A stretch of 64,000 bases of DNA from Halobaculum litoreum. GTDB lineage: Archaea > Halobacteriota > Halobacteria > Halobacteriales > Haloferacaceae. Both the position numbers and the translations under genes were made by a program. Position 1 is the first letter of the stretch; each line of letters opens with the position of its first letter. Below are positions 43,269 to 52,072 of this stretch, piece after piece. The notes below the pieces were generated by a model. It made no database searches, was not told the DNA's origin, and was given only the letters and a program-made list of their open reading frames with translations. The stretch is from positions 1,054,001 to 1,118,000 of the forward strand of contig NZ_CP126156.1 of the NCBI RefSeq assembly GCF_030127125.1, read 5' to 3'.

Positions 43269-43807
43269 TGCGCTACGATATCAGAGAGCACCCGCAGGCG
43301 CCGCCGGTCGACGAGCTTCGGGAGTTCACCCTCGTCCCCGTCTCACGCGAGGAGATCGAGACGCGCCTCGCCGACGGCGAGGAGCTGTCCGAGCTGAACC
43401 TCCGCGAGGCCCGCAACGACGTGAACGTCGAACTGGACCCGGACCCGACCGGCCGCGGCGAGCACGACGACGTCGGCACCGCGCTGTACCGGCTGGTCCA
43501 GCTGTTCGGGACGCCGAACGTCCCGGGGTACGACGCCGGCAGCGACCTCTCGGACCGCGACGACGAGACGTTCAAGTACCTCCTGCGGCTCGTCAACGAG
43601 TCCGACGAGGACGAGCGGACCCTACCCGACGAGTGGCTCGTCACCGTCTACGACTACCACGTCGAACTCGGGATCGGCCTCGCCGGCTGGTCGGGCGAGA
43701 CCGACCCCGCGGAGTACGGCGACGCCGTCCAGATCGTGACGATGGCGCTGGTGACGAACGTCGTCTCCGAGCCGCTCCAGTGCGTCTACAAGGACAAGTG
43801 GTTCTGA
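43268..43807 (+). CDS. Conserved-looking soluble haloarchaeal protein of unknown function
   Basis: A 179-residue acidic soluble protein. It opens MRYDIREHPQAPPVDELREFTLVPVSREEIETRLADGEEL and contains a long mid-region with GTALYRLVQLFGTPNVPGYD and FKYLLRLVNESDE. It ends DYHVELGIGLAGWSGETD and VTNVVSEPLQCVYKDKWF, a pattern that looks conserved and globular. I do not recognise a named family. It is translationally coupled to the small membrane protein upstream and may work with it at the membrane. Confidence 0.7.
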   Translation: MRYDIREHPQAPPVDELREFTLVPVSREEIETRLADGEELSELNLREARNDVNVELDPDPTGRGEHDDVGTALYRLVQLFGTPNVPGYDAGSDLSDRDDETFKYLLRLVNESDEDERTLPDEWLVTVYDYHVELGIGLAGWSGETDPAEYGDAVQIVTMALVTNVVSEPLQCVYKDKWF

Positions 43808-43852
43808 CCGGCTGAGCCGAGCCGGCGGCGCGGTCCGCGCGGCCGCCCGTTC

Positions 43853-44113
43853 TCACCGACCCGTGGTGTAGTGCATGACGCCGAACACCGCCGCCAGCGA
43901 CGCGACCAACAGCCCGCCGAACGCCGGGACGACGGTCGACTCCGGGTACAGTCCCGCCCAGTACCCCGCGTACGCGACGGTCACCAGCGCCGGCACCGAC
44001 AGGAGGAAGAACAGCGACGAGAGGTACGACGCGAGCGTCGGGTCGTTGCCGTCGTTGGCGTAGGTGCCGCGCTCGCGCACCGACTTCTCCTCGGTCGGGA
44101 TGTCCCTCGGCAT
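43853..44113 (-). CDS. Small two-helix membrane protein
   Basis: An 86-residue protein with a charged N-terminus (MPRDIPTEEKSVRERGTYAND) and two membrane helices (about residues 29-52 and 60-80), ending GVMHYTTGR. The function is unknown. It is convergent with the gene ending at 43807 and lies 80 bases downstream of another membrane protein gene on the same strand. Confidence 0.6.
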   Translation of the reverse strand: MPRDIPTEEKSVRERGTYANDGNDPTLASYLSSLFFLLSVPALVTVAYAGYWAGLYPESTVVPAFGGLLVASLAAVFGVMHYTTGR

Positions 44114-44193
44114 CGACTGTGGGTATCGCTCGGGTCGACAAAGGCCTGTCGTCGCACCCCCCGTGCGGTCGGCGAGCGCGACCGGGCGGCCGG

Positions 44194-44658
44194 TCACGCG
44201 GTCGCGCCGTCGTACACGATGGCCAGCAGGTAGCCGGTGAACTGCAGCGGCACTTGCCCCAGCACCGCGAGGGTGATCACGTCGCGTAGTTCCGGCAGGA
44301 GGGCGAGCCCGCCGAGCGTCGCGATGTCCAGCAGGACGTACGGCGCCACCGCCGTGGCCCCGGCGACCGCGAGCCCGAGCACGACCGCCGTCGCCAGCGA
44401 GAGCAGGCTCGTCCGGAGCTGCTCGCACAGCAGCTTCACCAGCGCGCCCGACACGAGGACGAGCGTCCCCGACAGGAGGTCGCTCGTCCACGCGGGGGCG
44501 ACCGCCGACTGGCGGACGTTGTACATCGCGGTGCCGGCGACGACGCCCGCGAGGACCCCTACGACCAGCGCCGCCACGACCCGCTCGCCGCGGGTCCCGT
44601 AGGAGGCGGACGCCGGGTTGAGCGCGGCGTGCCACACCGACGTGTCCTCCTTAGACAT
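44194..44658 (-). CDS. Four-helix membrane protein of unknown function
   Basis: A 154-residue membrane protein with a soluble start (MSKEDTSVWHAALNPASASYGTRGER) and about four hydrophobic helices (residues 27-47, 60-77, 84-106 and 128-148). No motif identifies a family. Its start codon overlaps the end of the upstream gene by eight bases, so the pair is cotranscribed from the strand shared with the peptide transporter operon. Confidence 0.65.
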   Translation of the reverse strand: MSKEDTSVWHAALNPASASYGTRGERVVAALVVGVLAGVVAGTAMYNVRQSAVAPAWTSDLLSGTLVLVSGALVKLLCEQLRTSLLSLATAVVLGLAVAGATAVAPYVLLDIATLGGLALLPELRDVITLAVLGQVPLQFTGYLLAIVYDGATA

Positions 44659-45133
44659 CGGCCGAGAACCTCCGGTCGCGCAGTTCCGCGGTCACCGTGC
44701 CCGAGACGACTGCGCGCCCGTCGGCGATCGCGGCGCGGGTCCGCTCGACGTTCTCCCGCGGCAGGTCGACCAGCACGGTCGTCTCCGTCGACCCCCGCGC
44801 CGGGACCCGGAACGTCCCGCTGCCGTCCGCGAGCCGGGCCGTCCTGGCGGAGACGAGGCGGTTCTCCGCCTCGGCGCTCCCGTCGAACACGCCGATCACC
44901 GCCGGCCGGATCGTCACCGGGACGCCGGTGGGGTTGGTCACGGTGAACTCGATCGCGACCGTCGGCTCGTCGCCGTCGCTCACCGACAGGTCGGTCGGCG
45001 TGAACGCGAGGCCGTCGCGCTGTTGCCACGCCAACTGGCCGGTCGCGGTCGCCGCGAACGACGCGACGCTCACGACCAAGCAGCCGGCGAGGAGGAGGAG
45101 GAGGACCCGTTGGGTGCGCGGGGACCGGACCAC
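44651..45133 (-). CDS. Exported or anchored protein with a LEA-2/immunoglobulin-like beta domain
   Basis: A 160-residue protein with an N-terminal hydrophobic helix (VLLLLLAGCLVVSVASFAATA). AGC could be read as a lipobox but is not preceded by the usual context. A beta-sandwich-like domain follows (FTPTDLSVSDGDEPTVAIEFTVTNPTGVPVTI, then VPARGSTETTVLVDLP and VSGTVTAEL), which resembles the water-stress LEA-2 type fold seen in archaeal surface proteins. The gene sits three bases below the dppF stop on the same strand. A link to peptide transport is not shown. Confidence 0.55.
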   Translation of the reverse strand: MVRSPRTQRVLLLLLAGCLVVSVASFAATATGQLAWQQRDGLAFTPTDLSVSDGDEPTVAIEFTVTNPTGVPVTIRPAVIGVFDGSAEAENRLVSARTARLADGSGTFRVPARGSTETTVLVDLPRENVERTRAAIADGRAVVSGTVTAELRDRRFSADV

Positions 45134-45136
45134 CGA

Positions 45137-46525
45137 TCAGTCCTCCGCCGCCGCGGGGGCGATCCCCGCGGTCGACGAGTCCAGTTCCTCGAAGCCGGGC
45201 TCGTCGTAGAGGTGACACGCGACCTCCCGGGTGCCCGCGGGCTGGGGCTCGGGCCGTCGCGACTCACACGGCGTCGTGATCGCCTCGTCCAGCGTCGCCA
45301 GCGCGCCCTCGGTGTCCCCGTCGAGGACGGCCCCGGCGGCGTCGACCAGCGTCTCCCGGGCGGCCGGCGGGAGGTCGATGCGGGCGATGTCGACCTTGCT
45401 CCCGCCGCTCTCGATCTCCGTCTCCGAGCGGTACTCCTCGGGGATGTCGAGCGTCAGGCCGTGCTCGACGAGCGCCTCGGCGTCGGCGATGTCGGCCGAC
45501 TCGGCGCTCTCGGCGCTGAGGTCGCCGCGACGGACCTTCAGCTTGAACTGGTAGGCGCGCCGGAACGCCTCCTGCGTGCCGTCCCAGCCGTCCGGCGGGA
45601 TGATGTGGGCACACCGCGGGTGGTACCGGCAGCCGCTCGGGGGGTTGCGCGGCGACGGCACCTCGCCGGTCGCGTTCGCGCGGCGCCGCTCCTCGCCCAA
45701 CTCCACGTCCGGCACCGCGTCGAACAGCGCCTCGGTGTACGGGTGTTTGGGGTCGTCGATGATGTCGTCGGTCGGCCCCTGCTCGACCATGTTGCCGAGG
45801 TACATGATCCCGGCGCGGTCGCACATGTAGCGGATGAGCGAGAGGTCGTGACTGATGAACAGGTAGGTGAGGTCGTACTCGTCTTGGAGCTCCTTCATCA
45901 GGTTGAGCACGCCCGCCCGGATCGACACGTCGAGCATCGACACCGGCTCGTCGCAGACGATGAAGTCCGGGTCGACGACGAGCGCCCGCGCGATCGCGAT
46001 CCGCTGGCGCTCCCCGCCGGAGAGCTCGTCCGGGAACGCGTCGAGGTACACCTCCGCGGGGCCGAGGCCGACGTCCTCGAGCACCTGCTTGACCCGGTCG
46101 CGCCGCGCGTCGTAGTCGCCGACCATGTCGTTGATCTTGAGCGGCTCGGCGATGGTGTCGTACACCGTCATCCGGGGGTTCAGCGACTCGAACGGGTCCT
46201 GGAAGATCATCTGGACGCGCTTGCGGAACTCGCGCTCCTCCTCGCGCGTCATCTCGGTGATGTCGTTGCCGTCGAAGCGGATCGCCCCCTCCGTCGGCTC
46301 GTGGAGCTTCACCAGCATCTTCCCGAGGGTCGTCTTCCCGCAGCCGGACTCGCCGGCGATGCCGACGATGTCCCCCTTGTGGATGTCGAGGGAGACGCCG
46401 TCGACGGCGCGGACCGGCTGGGGCTCGCGACCGAGCACGGTGTCGATGATCCCCTGTGACTGGTCGAAGAGCTTCCGCAGCCCGTCGATCTCTACTAGCG
46501 GCTCTCGATCCTCTGCTCGGTCCAT
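45137..46525 (-). CDS. dppF: Oligopeptide/dipeptide ABC transporter ATP-binding protein (DppF type)
   Basis: A 462-residue ATPase of the peptide/nickel transporter family. Walker A is GESGCGKTT (about residues 54-62), the Q-loop is QMIFQDPFESLNPRMTV, the signature is LSGGERQRIAIARAL, Walker B is FIVCDEPVSMLDVS, and the H-loop is LFISHDLSLIRYMCDRAGIMYLG. The C-terminal oligo_HPY region starts GCRYHPRCAH, but its expected ending VACHL comes about 130 residues later (near residue 436). A long acidic insert containing AESAESADIADAEALVEHG separates the two. Haloarchaeal peptide ATPases often carry such extensions. It overlaps dppD by 31 bases. Confidence 0.92.
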   Translation of the reverse strand: MDRAEDREPLVEIDGLRKLFDQSQGIIDTVLGREPQPVRAVDGVSLDIHKGDIVGIAGESGCGKTTLGKMLVKLHEPTEGAIRFDGNDITEMTREEEREFRKRVQMIFQDPFESLNPRMTVYDTIAEPLKINDMVGDYDARRDRVKQVLEDVGLGPAEVYLDAFPDELSGGERQRIAIARALVVDPDFIVCDEPVSMLDVSIRAGVLNLMKELQDEYDLTYLFISHDLSLIRYMCDRAGIMYLGNMVEQGPTDDIIDDPKHPYTEALFDAVPDVELGEERRRANATGEVPSPRNPPSGCRYHPRCAHIIPPDGWDGTQEAFRRAYQFKLKVRRGDLSAESAESADIADAEALVEHGLTLDIPEEYRSETEIESGGSKVDIARIDLPPAARETLVDAAGAVLDGDTEGALATLDEAITTPCESRRPEPQPAGTREVACHLYDEPGFEELDSSTAGIAPAAAED

Positions 46526-47652
46526 GTGTCTTCGTTGAGTGCGTCGGTCCGCAGCTGTTCGAGCTCGTCGATACGGTAGCACGCCGACCCGTGTGCGCGC
46601 TGGTCGGTCGCCTCGCGGAGCCGACCGGTCGACTCGGCGTCGGCGACGTCGTACATCGGCGGGTGCTCGGCGTGACACTCCTCGATCGCGAACGGGCACC
46701 GCTCGCGGAAGCGACAGCCGGGGTCGGGGTCGCGCAGCGTCGGCGGCGTCCCCGGGATGGACACGAGGTCCTGGTCCGCGGAGGTGATCGTCGGGAAGGA
46801 GTTCTTCAGCCCGAGGGTGTACGGGTTCGCGGTCTCCCCGAAGATGTCCTCGGTGCGGCCGGACTCCATCACCTTCCCGCCGTACATGACGGCCATCCGG
46901 TCGCAGATCTCCGCCATCACCGAGATGTCGTGGCTGATGACGAGGATCGAGACGCCGAACTCGTCCTGCAGTTTCTCGAGCTCCTCGAGGATGCGGTCCT
47001 GGATGATCACGTCCAGCGCCGTCGTCGGCTCGTCGGCGATGAGGAGGTCCGGGCTACACGCCATCGCCATCGCGATGACGGCGCGCTGTTTCATCCCGCC
47101 GGAGAACTGGTGGGCGTAGTCGTCGGCCCGGTCCGGCTCGATGCCGACACGCTCCAACAGGTCGCGGGCGCGGTCGTGGGCCTCCGCCTTGGTCGTCTGC
47201 GGCTCGTGCCGGAGGATCGCCTCGACGATCTGGTCGCCGACCTTGTACACCGGGTTCAGCGCGTTCATCGCCGACTGCGGGATGATCGCGATGTCGCGCC
47301 AGCGCATGTCCCGGATCTGTTTGTTCGTCAACGCCGCGAGGTCGGTCTTGCCGTCCTCGCGGACCGGCTTGTCGGGGTCGTCGATGACCGACTGCTTCGC
47401 GTCGCCGTTCTCGTCGGCCCACTGCGGGAGCGTGCCGTCGAACCAGACGTTCCCGCTCTCGATGTAGCCGTTGTCGTCGAGCAGGTGCACCAGGCTCTTC
47501 GCGAGCGTGGTCTTCCCGCAGCCCGACTCGCCGACGAGCCCGTACGTCTCCCCGCGGTCGACCGAGAAGCTCACCCGGTCGGACGCGTGGACCGCCGACC
47601 CGTCGTCGATCGCGTAGCGGATCGAGAGGTCGTTTACTTCGAGTAGTGTCAT
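46495..47652 (-). CDS. dppD: Oligopeptide/dipeptide ABC transporter ATP-binding protein (DppD type)
   Basis: A 385-residue ATPase, the partner of DppF. It shows Walker A GESGCGKTT, a family insert with ADENGDAKQSVIDDPDKPVRED, the segment MRWRDIAIIPQSAMNALNPVYKVGDQIVEAI (Q-loop), the signature FSGGMKQRAVIAMAMA, Walker B LLIADEPTTALDV, and the H-loop LVISHDISVMAEICDRMAVMYGG. The oligo_HPY tail is CRFRERCPFAIEECHAEHPPMYDV, then RAHGSACYR. It lies 16 bases downstream of dppC and overlaps dppF. Confidence 0.94.
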   Translation of the reverse strand: MTLLEVNDLSIRYAIDDGSAVHASDRVSFSVDRGETYGLVGESGCGKTTLAKSLVHLLDDNGYIESGNVWFDGTLPQWADENGDAKQSVIDDPDKPVREDGKTDLAALTNKQIRDMRWRDIAIIPQSAMNALNPVYKVGDQIVEAILRHEPQTTKAEAHDRARDLLERVGIEPDRADDYAHQFSGGMKQRAVIAMAMACSPDLLIADEPTTALDVIIQDRILEELEKLQDEFGVSILVISHDISVMAEICDRMAVMYGGKVMESGRTEDIFGETANPYTLGLKNSFPTITSADQDLVSIPGTPPTLRDPDPGCRFRERCPFAIEECHAEHPPMYDVADAESTGRLREATDQRAHGSACYRIDELEQLRTDALNEDTWTEQRIESR

Positions 47653-47668
47653 TGGATGTGTCGTCGTG

Positions 47669-48631
47669 TCACCGCTGTGGGTTGGTCACGTCCTCCATCG
47701 AGAAGCCGATGAAGTAGAACGATGCGGCCATCAGCATCAGCGCGAGGCCCGGCGGCAGCAGCCACCACCAGGCGTCGAAGATGTACCCCTGCGACTTGAT
47801 GTTCTCCAGCATGATCCCCCAGGAGTTGGCGGTGAAGTCCGCCAGCCCGAGGTACGCCAGCGACGCCTGCGCGATGACCGCGCCCGCGGCGTCCTGCGCG
47901 AGGAACACGAACGAGATGGGGAGGACGTTCGGCATGATGTGCCGGAAGATGATGCGGGTGTCGGACGCGCCGGCGACCTTCGCGGACTCGACGTACGACC
48001 GCTCCTTCAGCGAGAGCGTCTCCCCGCGCACCGTGATGCAGTTGTTCAGCCAGGAGGTGACGGCGATGCCGATGATGATGTTCGTCGTCGTGATGCCGCG
48101 GATGGCGACGAGCACGATCAGGAACGGCAGGAACGGCAGGCCGTACATGATGTCGACGAACCGCTGGATCGCCTCGTCGATCCACGTGTCGCCGTAGAAC
48201 CCGGAGATGAGCCCCAGCGGGACGCCGACGAGACTGGAGAGCAGCCCCGCAGCCAGCCCGATGTACATCGCGTTCTTCGCCGAGTAGATGAGCAGCGAGA
48301 GGATGCCGTTCCCGTTGGCGTTGGTCCCGAGCGGCGCGAAGAACGGGTCCCCGAACGCGGGCGGGTGCGGCAGCGACCGCACCTGCTCGGCGGTGAGCCG
48401 CGACTCGATCGGCGGCTCGCCGATGTACGCGATCCACTCGGTGGAGTGCGGGGCGAACACACCGGGGATGATCGACCACAGGGTGAACACGACCAGGATG
48501 ACCAGCCCGACCACGCCGATCCGGTGTTCGGTGTAGCGGTCCCATCCCCGCTTGAGCCGCTCGATGCGGGGCTCCCACCGTCGTCTGACCGATCCGCCGT
48601 CCGTGCCTGAGTCTCCTTGTTGCGTAGCCAT
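47669..48631 (-). CDS. dppC: Oligopeptide/dipeptide ABC transporter permease (DppC type)
   Basis: A 320-residue permease with an N-terminal cytoplasmic tail, a first helix (IGVVGLVILVVFTLWSII), a long extracytoplasmic loop with HPPAFGDPFFAPLGTNANGNGILS, and four to five further helices. The coupling EAA-like loop is SYVESAKVAGASDTRIIFRHIMPNVLP. It ends close to a conserved LPPGLALMLMAASFYFIGFSMEDVTNPQR, typical of DppC. Its start codon overlaps the dppB stop. Confidence 0.94.
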   Translation of the reverse strand: MATQQGDSGTDGGSVRRRWEPRIERLKRGWDRYTEHRIGVVGLVILVVFTLWSIIPGVFAPHSTEWIAYIGEPPIESRLTAEQVRSLPHPPAFGDPFFAPLGTNANGNGILSLLIYSAKNAMYIGLAAGLLSSLVGVPLGLISGFYGDTWIDEAIQRFVDIMYGLPFLPFLIVLVAIRGITTTNIIIGIAVTSWLNNCITVRGETLSLKERSYVESAKVAGASDTRIIFRHIMPNVLPISFVFLAQDAAGAVIAQASLAYLGLADFTANSWGIMLENIKSQGYIFDAWWWLLPPGLALMLMAASFYFIGFSMEDVTNPQR

Positions 48632-49620
48632 TATTCACCCTCCCCGAACTTGATCCGGGGGTCGAGGTACGTGTAGATGACGTCGGTCAGCAGCCGCATC
48701 ACGACCACGAGCACGGCGAGCATGAAGAACGTCGCCTGTGCCACCGGGAAGTCGCGGTTGAGGACCGACGAGACGATGATCTGTCCCATCCCGGGCCAGT
48801 TGAAGACGTTCTCGACGATGACGGAGCCGTCGATGAGGAACGCCAGACTGACGACCGCGCCGGTCGCGACCGGGATCAGTGCGTTTCGTGCCGCGTGCTT
48901 CACCATGACCGTACGCTCCGAGAGGCCCTTGGCGCGCGCGAGGAACACGTAGCCCTCGTCGGTCACCTGGTTCATCGTCGGGCGCATGATGAGCATCGAG
49001 CCCACCCAGCCGATGAACGTGAGGCTCATGATCGGCAGCGCGATGTGGTACAGTACGTCCCGCATCACGGTGAACGCCGTCCACTGGAACTCGGGGAACT
49101 GGGTGAACATGTAGGCGCTCGGCAGCAGGTCCAGCTCGTAGTTGAACACCCAGATGAACAGCCACGAGATCCAGAAGCTGGGCATCGAGTACAGTAGCAG
49201 CGACGTGCTGAAGATGGACTTGTCCTTCCTGGAGCCGCGCCACCAGCCGAGGTACATGCCCACCAGCGGACCGACGATGAACCCGATGATGAACGTCGAC
49301 CCGAACAGGACCAGGGTCCGCGGCATCCGCCGGATCATCAGGTCCCACACCTGCGTGTTGTAGGTCGGCGACCGGCCGAAGTTCCCGGTCTGGTAGTTGA
49401 TCATGAAGTTCAGGTACTGTCTCCATAATGGTTCGTTCAGTCCCCACGTCTCCCGGATACGCGCGATCTGTTCGGCCGTCATCCCCGACGAGATCATGCT
49501 CGTGATGAACGAGCCGGGCATGCTCCGGAGGAGAACGAACAGCAGCGACATGATTACCAGGAGCGTCAGGTACGAAACGACGATCCGTTTTGCGAGGTAT
49601 TTTCCACTGATTCTGGTCAT
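48631..49620 (-). CDS. dppB: Oligopeptide/dipeptide ABC transporter permease (DppB type)
   Basis: A 329-residue permease with six helices. It begins MTRISGKYLAKRIVVSYLTLLVIMSLLFVLLRSMPG, the DppB/OppB pattern, followed by IRETWGLNEPLWRQYLNFMINYQTGNFGRS. The EAA-like coupling loop is YVFLARAKGLSERTVMVKHAARNALIPVAT, and the last segment is VLVVVMRLLTDVIYTYLDPRIKFG. It lies 141 bases downstream of the binding-protein gene on the same strand. Confidence 0.95.
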   Translation of the reverse strand: MTRISGKYLAKRIVVSYLTLLVIMSLLFVLLRSMPGSFITSMISSGMTAEQIARIRETWGLNEPLWRQYLNFMINYQTGNFGRSPTYNTQVWDLMIRRMPRTLVLFGSTFIIGFIVGPLVGMYLGWWRGSRKDKSIFSTSLLLYSMPSFWISWLFIWVFNYELDLLPSAYMFTQFPEFQWTAFTVMRDVLYHIALPIMSLTFIGWVGSMLIMRPTMNQVTDEGYVFLARAKGLSERTVMVKHAARNALIPVATGAVVSLAFLIDGSVIVENVFNWPGMGQIIVSSVLNRDFPVAQATFFMLAVLVVVMRLLTDVIYTYLDPRIKFGEGE

Positions 49621-49761
49621 GCGTTTTGGGACCCTTTCGCGTACTACTGTATCACGAAGGTGTCGGTATGAAGTTGTTGCATCCGTGTTCCGGGCGGGCG
49701 ACGCCGACAGGGACTCCGGCGGGGAGACGGAGTGCCCGGCGTCGCGCGCGCGGCGACGGCG

Positions 49762-51834
49762 TTACTCCTGCTGGTAGACCTGGAGGAACTGCGTCCCGAG
49801 GTACGTCGAGCCCGGGCCGGGGATGTTCCCGATGACGCCGCCCCACTCGCTGGTGTTGACGGGCCACTTCTGCACGCCGTAGCTCACGACCATCGTCGGG
49901 AAGTCGAGGTAGATGCGCTCGACGGCCTCCCGCGACAGGTCGTTACGCTCCTCCGGGTCGAGCGTCGTGCGGGCCGAGTTGATCAGGTCGTCGGCGCCCG
50001 AGTTCTCGCCCACGCCGTACCCCATCGCGTTGTTGTACAGCGTGTCGGTGTTCGAGTCGTCGCCCTCCGTCTCGACGACGGAGTGGTCGTCCGCGTTGTC
50101 GGAGTGGAACAGGCTGTACAGCGTGTTCGTCGCGAACGGCGAGAGGTTCACCCAGCCCATCGAGAACATATCGAAGTCCTCGCTCCCGTAGGCACGGGTG
50201 ACACGGGTGTTGAACGAGACGACCTCGCGGTCGACCGGGATCCCGATCTGGCGCAGCGAGCCGAGCCAGTCCTCGACCATCTGCGCGGTCTGGGGCGACT
50301 CGCTGGCCGGGCTCAGCAGCATCGTCAGCGGGCTGCCGTTGATCTCGGTGATCGTCTGGCCGTTGACGCGGATCTCCTGGTCCGGCTCCTCGTCGGCGTT
50401 GACGAGGACCTCGGACTCGACCGGGCCGAACGAGTAGTCGTGGACCTGCTCGGACTGCGTCGAGGTGACGCCGGTGAGGCTGCCGGGGTACTCCTGCCCG
50501 GCGTAGGTGCCGCCCTCGCCCGTGATGATGTCGCCGTCGGCGAGGAACGAGCGGATCGCCTCGACGTTCGGGACGCTCGGGCTCGACTGGCGGAAGGCGA
50601 ACGCCTGCGTCGACGGACCCGTGAGCAGTTCCTGATCGGTGCCGGTCTCGGGACGGACCGCCGTGTACCCCGGCGGCATGACGAAGTCGCCCTCCTGCTC
50701 GTAGCCGCGCGAGAGCTGCTGGTTCCAGTAGACGTCGTCGAACGCGAAGCCGAGCACCTGCCGGAACGCCTGATCGTCGAGCGGCGTGCGGCGGAGGTTG
50801 AACGAGTAGTGGCCGTAGCCCGTGTCGAACCCGTCGATGAGTTCGAGGTTCTCGTCCTCCTGGGCGTCCTCGATGCGCGAGGTGCGGATCGAGCTGTACA
50901 GCGAGTCGATGTCGCCGTTGAACAGCGCCTGGTGGAGCGCGGACTCCGAGGAGTAGACGCGATAGCGGATCGCGTCGACGAACGGACCGCCGGGGATGAT
51001 CCCGGGGACGTCCTCGCGCCAGCTGAGGTTAGAGAGCGTGTACTCGCCCTCGCGGTCGGTGTACGAGACCTCGACGGCCGTGTCCGGCTCGTAGCGGGTG
51101 ACGACGCCCGGGCCGAGGCCGACGGGACCGCCGAAGTCGGTGTCCTGCGGCGCGTACGTGTTGTAGTCGTCCACGTCCTCCCAGCGGTGACGCGGGAGGA
51201 TCGGCAGGCCGAACTGGTCGTACGCGAACGTACTGTTCGGCTGGTTCAGCGTCATCACGAGGTCCCAGTCGCCGTCGTGCTCCTCGATGGAGACGATGGG
51301 GTTGATGGACGCCGCGTAGCCGCCGGGGACCTGGTCCATGTAGTAGTTGTACGTGAACAGGACGTCGTCCATCGTGAACTCCGTCCCGTCGTTCCAGGTC
51401 AGCTCGTCGTCGCGGACGTTGATGTACAGCTCCGTGTTGGGCTGGTCCGTCTCGCCGGTCTCGTCGAGCACCTCGTAGTCCCAGTCGGTGAAGACGTTGG
51501 GGTGCATCTCGAAGTTGACCGGGTCGATGGCCGCGCCCGACTCGTACGTCTGTCCGTAGATGATGCTCGCGTACGCGGAGGAACTCGCGAGGGCGTTGAG
51601 CGTGTCGGGGGCCGTCCCCATCCCGAGGTTGAAGATGCCGCCACGGGGGATGTCGCTCTCGTCCTGCTGGTTCTCCGTCGGCGTCTGGTCATCGGTGGGC
51701 GTGGATCCGCCGCTGTCGGTCTCCGTGTCACTCCCGCCGTTGCCTGAACAACCGGCGAGACCGGCCGAGACCGCCGCGACACCGGTCCCCTGGAGGAACC
51801 GACGACGGCTCGATCCGGACTGATTATCGGACAT
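49762..51834 (-). CDS. dppA: Oligopeptide/dipeptide ABC transporter substrate-binding lipoprotein (DppA/OppA type)
   Basis: A 690-residue extracytoplasmic peptide-binding protein. The Tat signal is SSRRRFLQGTGVAAVSAGLAGC with lipobox Cys29, followed by a Ser/Thr/Asp/Gln-rich linker to about residue 62. The SBP_bac_5 fold is recognised from GGIFNLGMGTAPDTLNAL, YINVRDDELTWNDGTEFTMDDVLFTYNYYMD, and FNLRRTPLDDQAFRQVLGFAFD in the middle. A C-terminal lobe contains DWLGSLRQIGIPVDREVVSF and DFDMFSMGWV. Length exceeds the roughly 550 residues of bacterial DppA, as usual in haloarchaea. It is the first gene of the transporter operon, with a likely promoter and palindromes upstream. Confidence 0.93.
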   Translation of the reverse strand: MSDNQSGSSRRRFLQGTGVAAVSAGLAGCSGNGGSDTETDSGGSTPTDDQTPTENQQDESDIPRGGIFNLGMGTAPDTLNALASSSAYASIIYGQTYESGAAIDPVNFEMHPNVFTDWDYEVLDETGETDQPNTELYINVRDDELTWNDGTEFTMDDVLFTYNYYMDQVPGGYAASINPIVSIEEHDGDWDLVMTLNQPNSTFAYDQFGLPILPRHRWEDVDDYNTYAPQDTDFGGPVGLGPGVVTRYEPDTAVEVSYTDREGEYTLSNLSWREDVPGIIPGGPFVDAIRYRVYSSESALHQALFNGDIDSLYSSIRTSRIEDAQEDENLELIDGFDTGYGHYSFNLRRTPLDDQAFRQVLGFAFDDVYWNQQLSRGYEQEGDFVMPPGYTAVRPETGTDQELLTGPSTQAFAFRQSSPSVPNVEAIRSFLADGDIITGEGGTYAGQEYPGSLTGVTSTQSEQVHDYSFGPVESEVLVNADEEPDQEIRVNGQTITEINGSPLTMLLSPASESPQTAQMVEDWLGSLRQIGIPVDREVVSFNTRVTRAYGSEDFDMFSMGWVNLSPFATNTLYSLFHSDNADDHSVVETEGDDSNTDTLYNNAMGYGVGENSGADDLINSARTTLDPEERNDLSREAVERIYLDFPTMVVSYGVQKWPVNTSEWGGVIGNIPGPGSTYLGTQFLQVYQQE

Positions 51835-51858
51835 ACGGACGCCACTAATGGTATGCTG

Positions 51859-51867
51859 TACTTAACT
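51859..51867 (-). promoter_or_regulatory. Probable TATA element of dppA
   Basis: On the minus strand this reads AGTTAAGTA, centred 29 bases upstream of the dppA ATG, implying a nearly leaderless transcript. The surrounding DNA is noticeably more AT-rich than the genes around it. Confidence 0.5.
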
Positions 51868-51872
51868 GTGGG

Positions 51873-51893
51873 GGATCCTCTCATGAGGGATCC
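51873..51893. promoter_or_regulatory. Imperfect palindrome upstream of the dppA TATA element
   Basis: Two GGATCC arms flank a central palindrome CTCATGAG (51880-51887) with one unmatched T at 51879. It lies five bases upstream of the TATA-like element on the dppA strand, the position where archaeal activators or repressors bind. No protein partner is identified. Confidence 0.45.
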
Positions 51894-51908
51894 ACATAGT
51901 TTCCGGGT

Positions 51909-51921
51909 GAGTGATCCACTC
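51909..51921. promoter_or_regulatory. Perfect inverted repeat in the dppA upstream region
   Basis: GAGTG, then ATC, then CACTC. It is 16 bases from the first palindrome. Function unknown; possibly a second regulatory site. Confidence 0.35.
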
Positions 51922-52072
51922 GCATTCCGTTTTCTTACGTTTGAGCACTCACATCGAATGTTTTCGTGAGATATTGTCGAATACTGTGATGACTATCCGC
52001 ACGGCGAATACCGCCGCGAACCCAAACTCGGCCGGCGACGTCGGCGGCGGAGAACCGCCCCCGGTATCCCCC

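Noticed and set aside
49621..49761. A separate gene or attenuator between dppA and dppB
   Set aside because: No open frame with protein-like composition and no stem followed by a T-run could be seen; it is probably just an intergenic leader.
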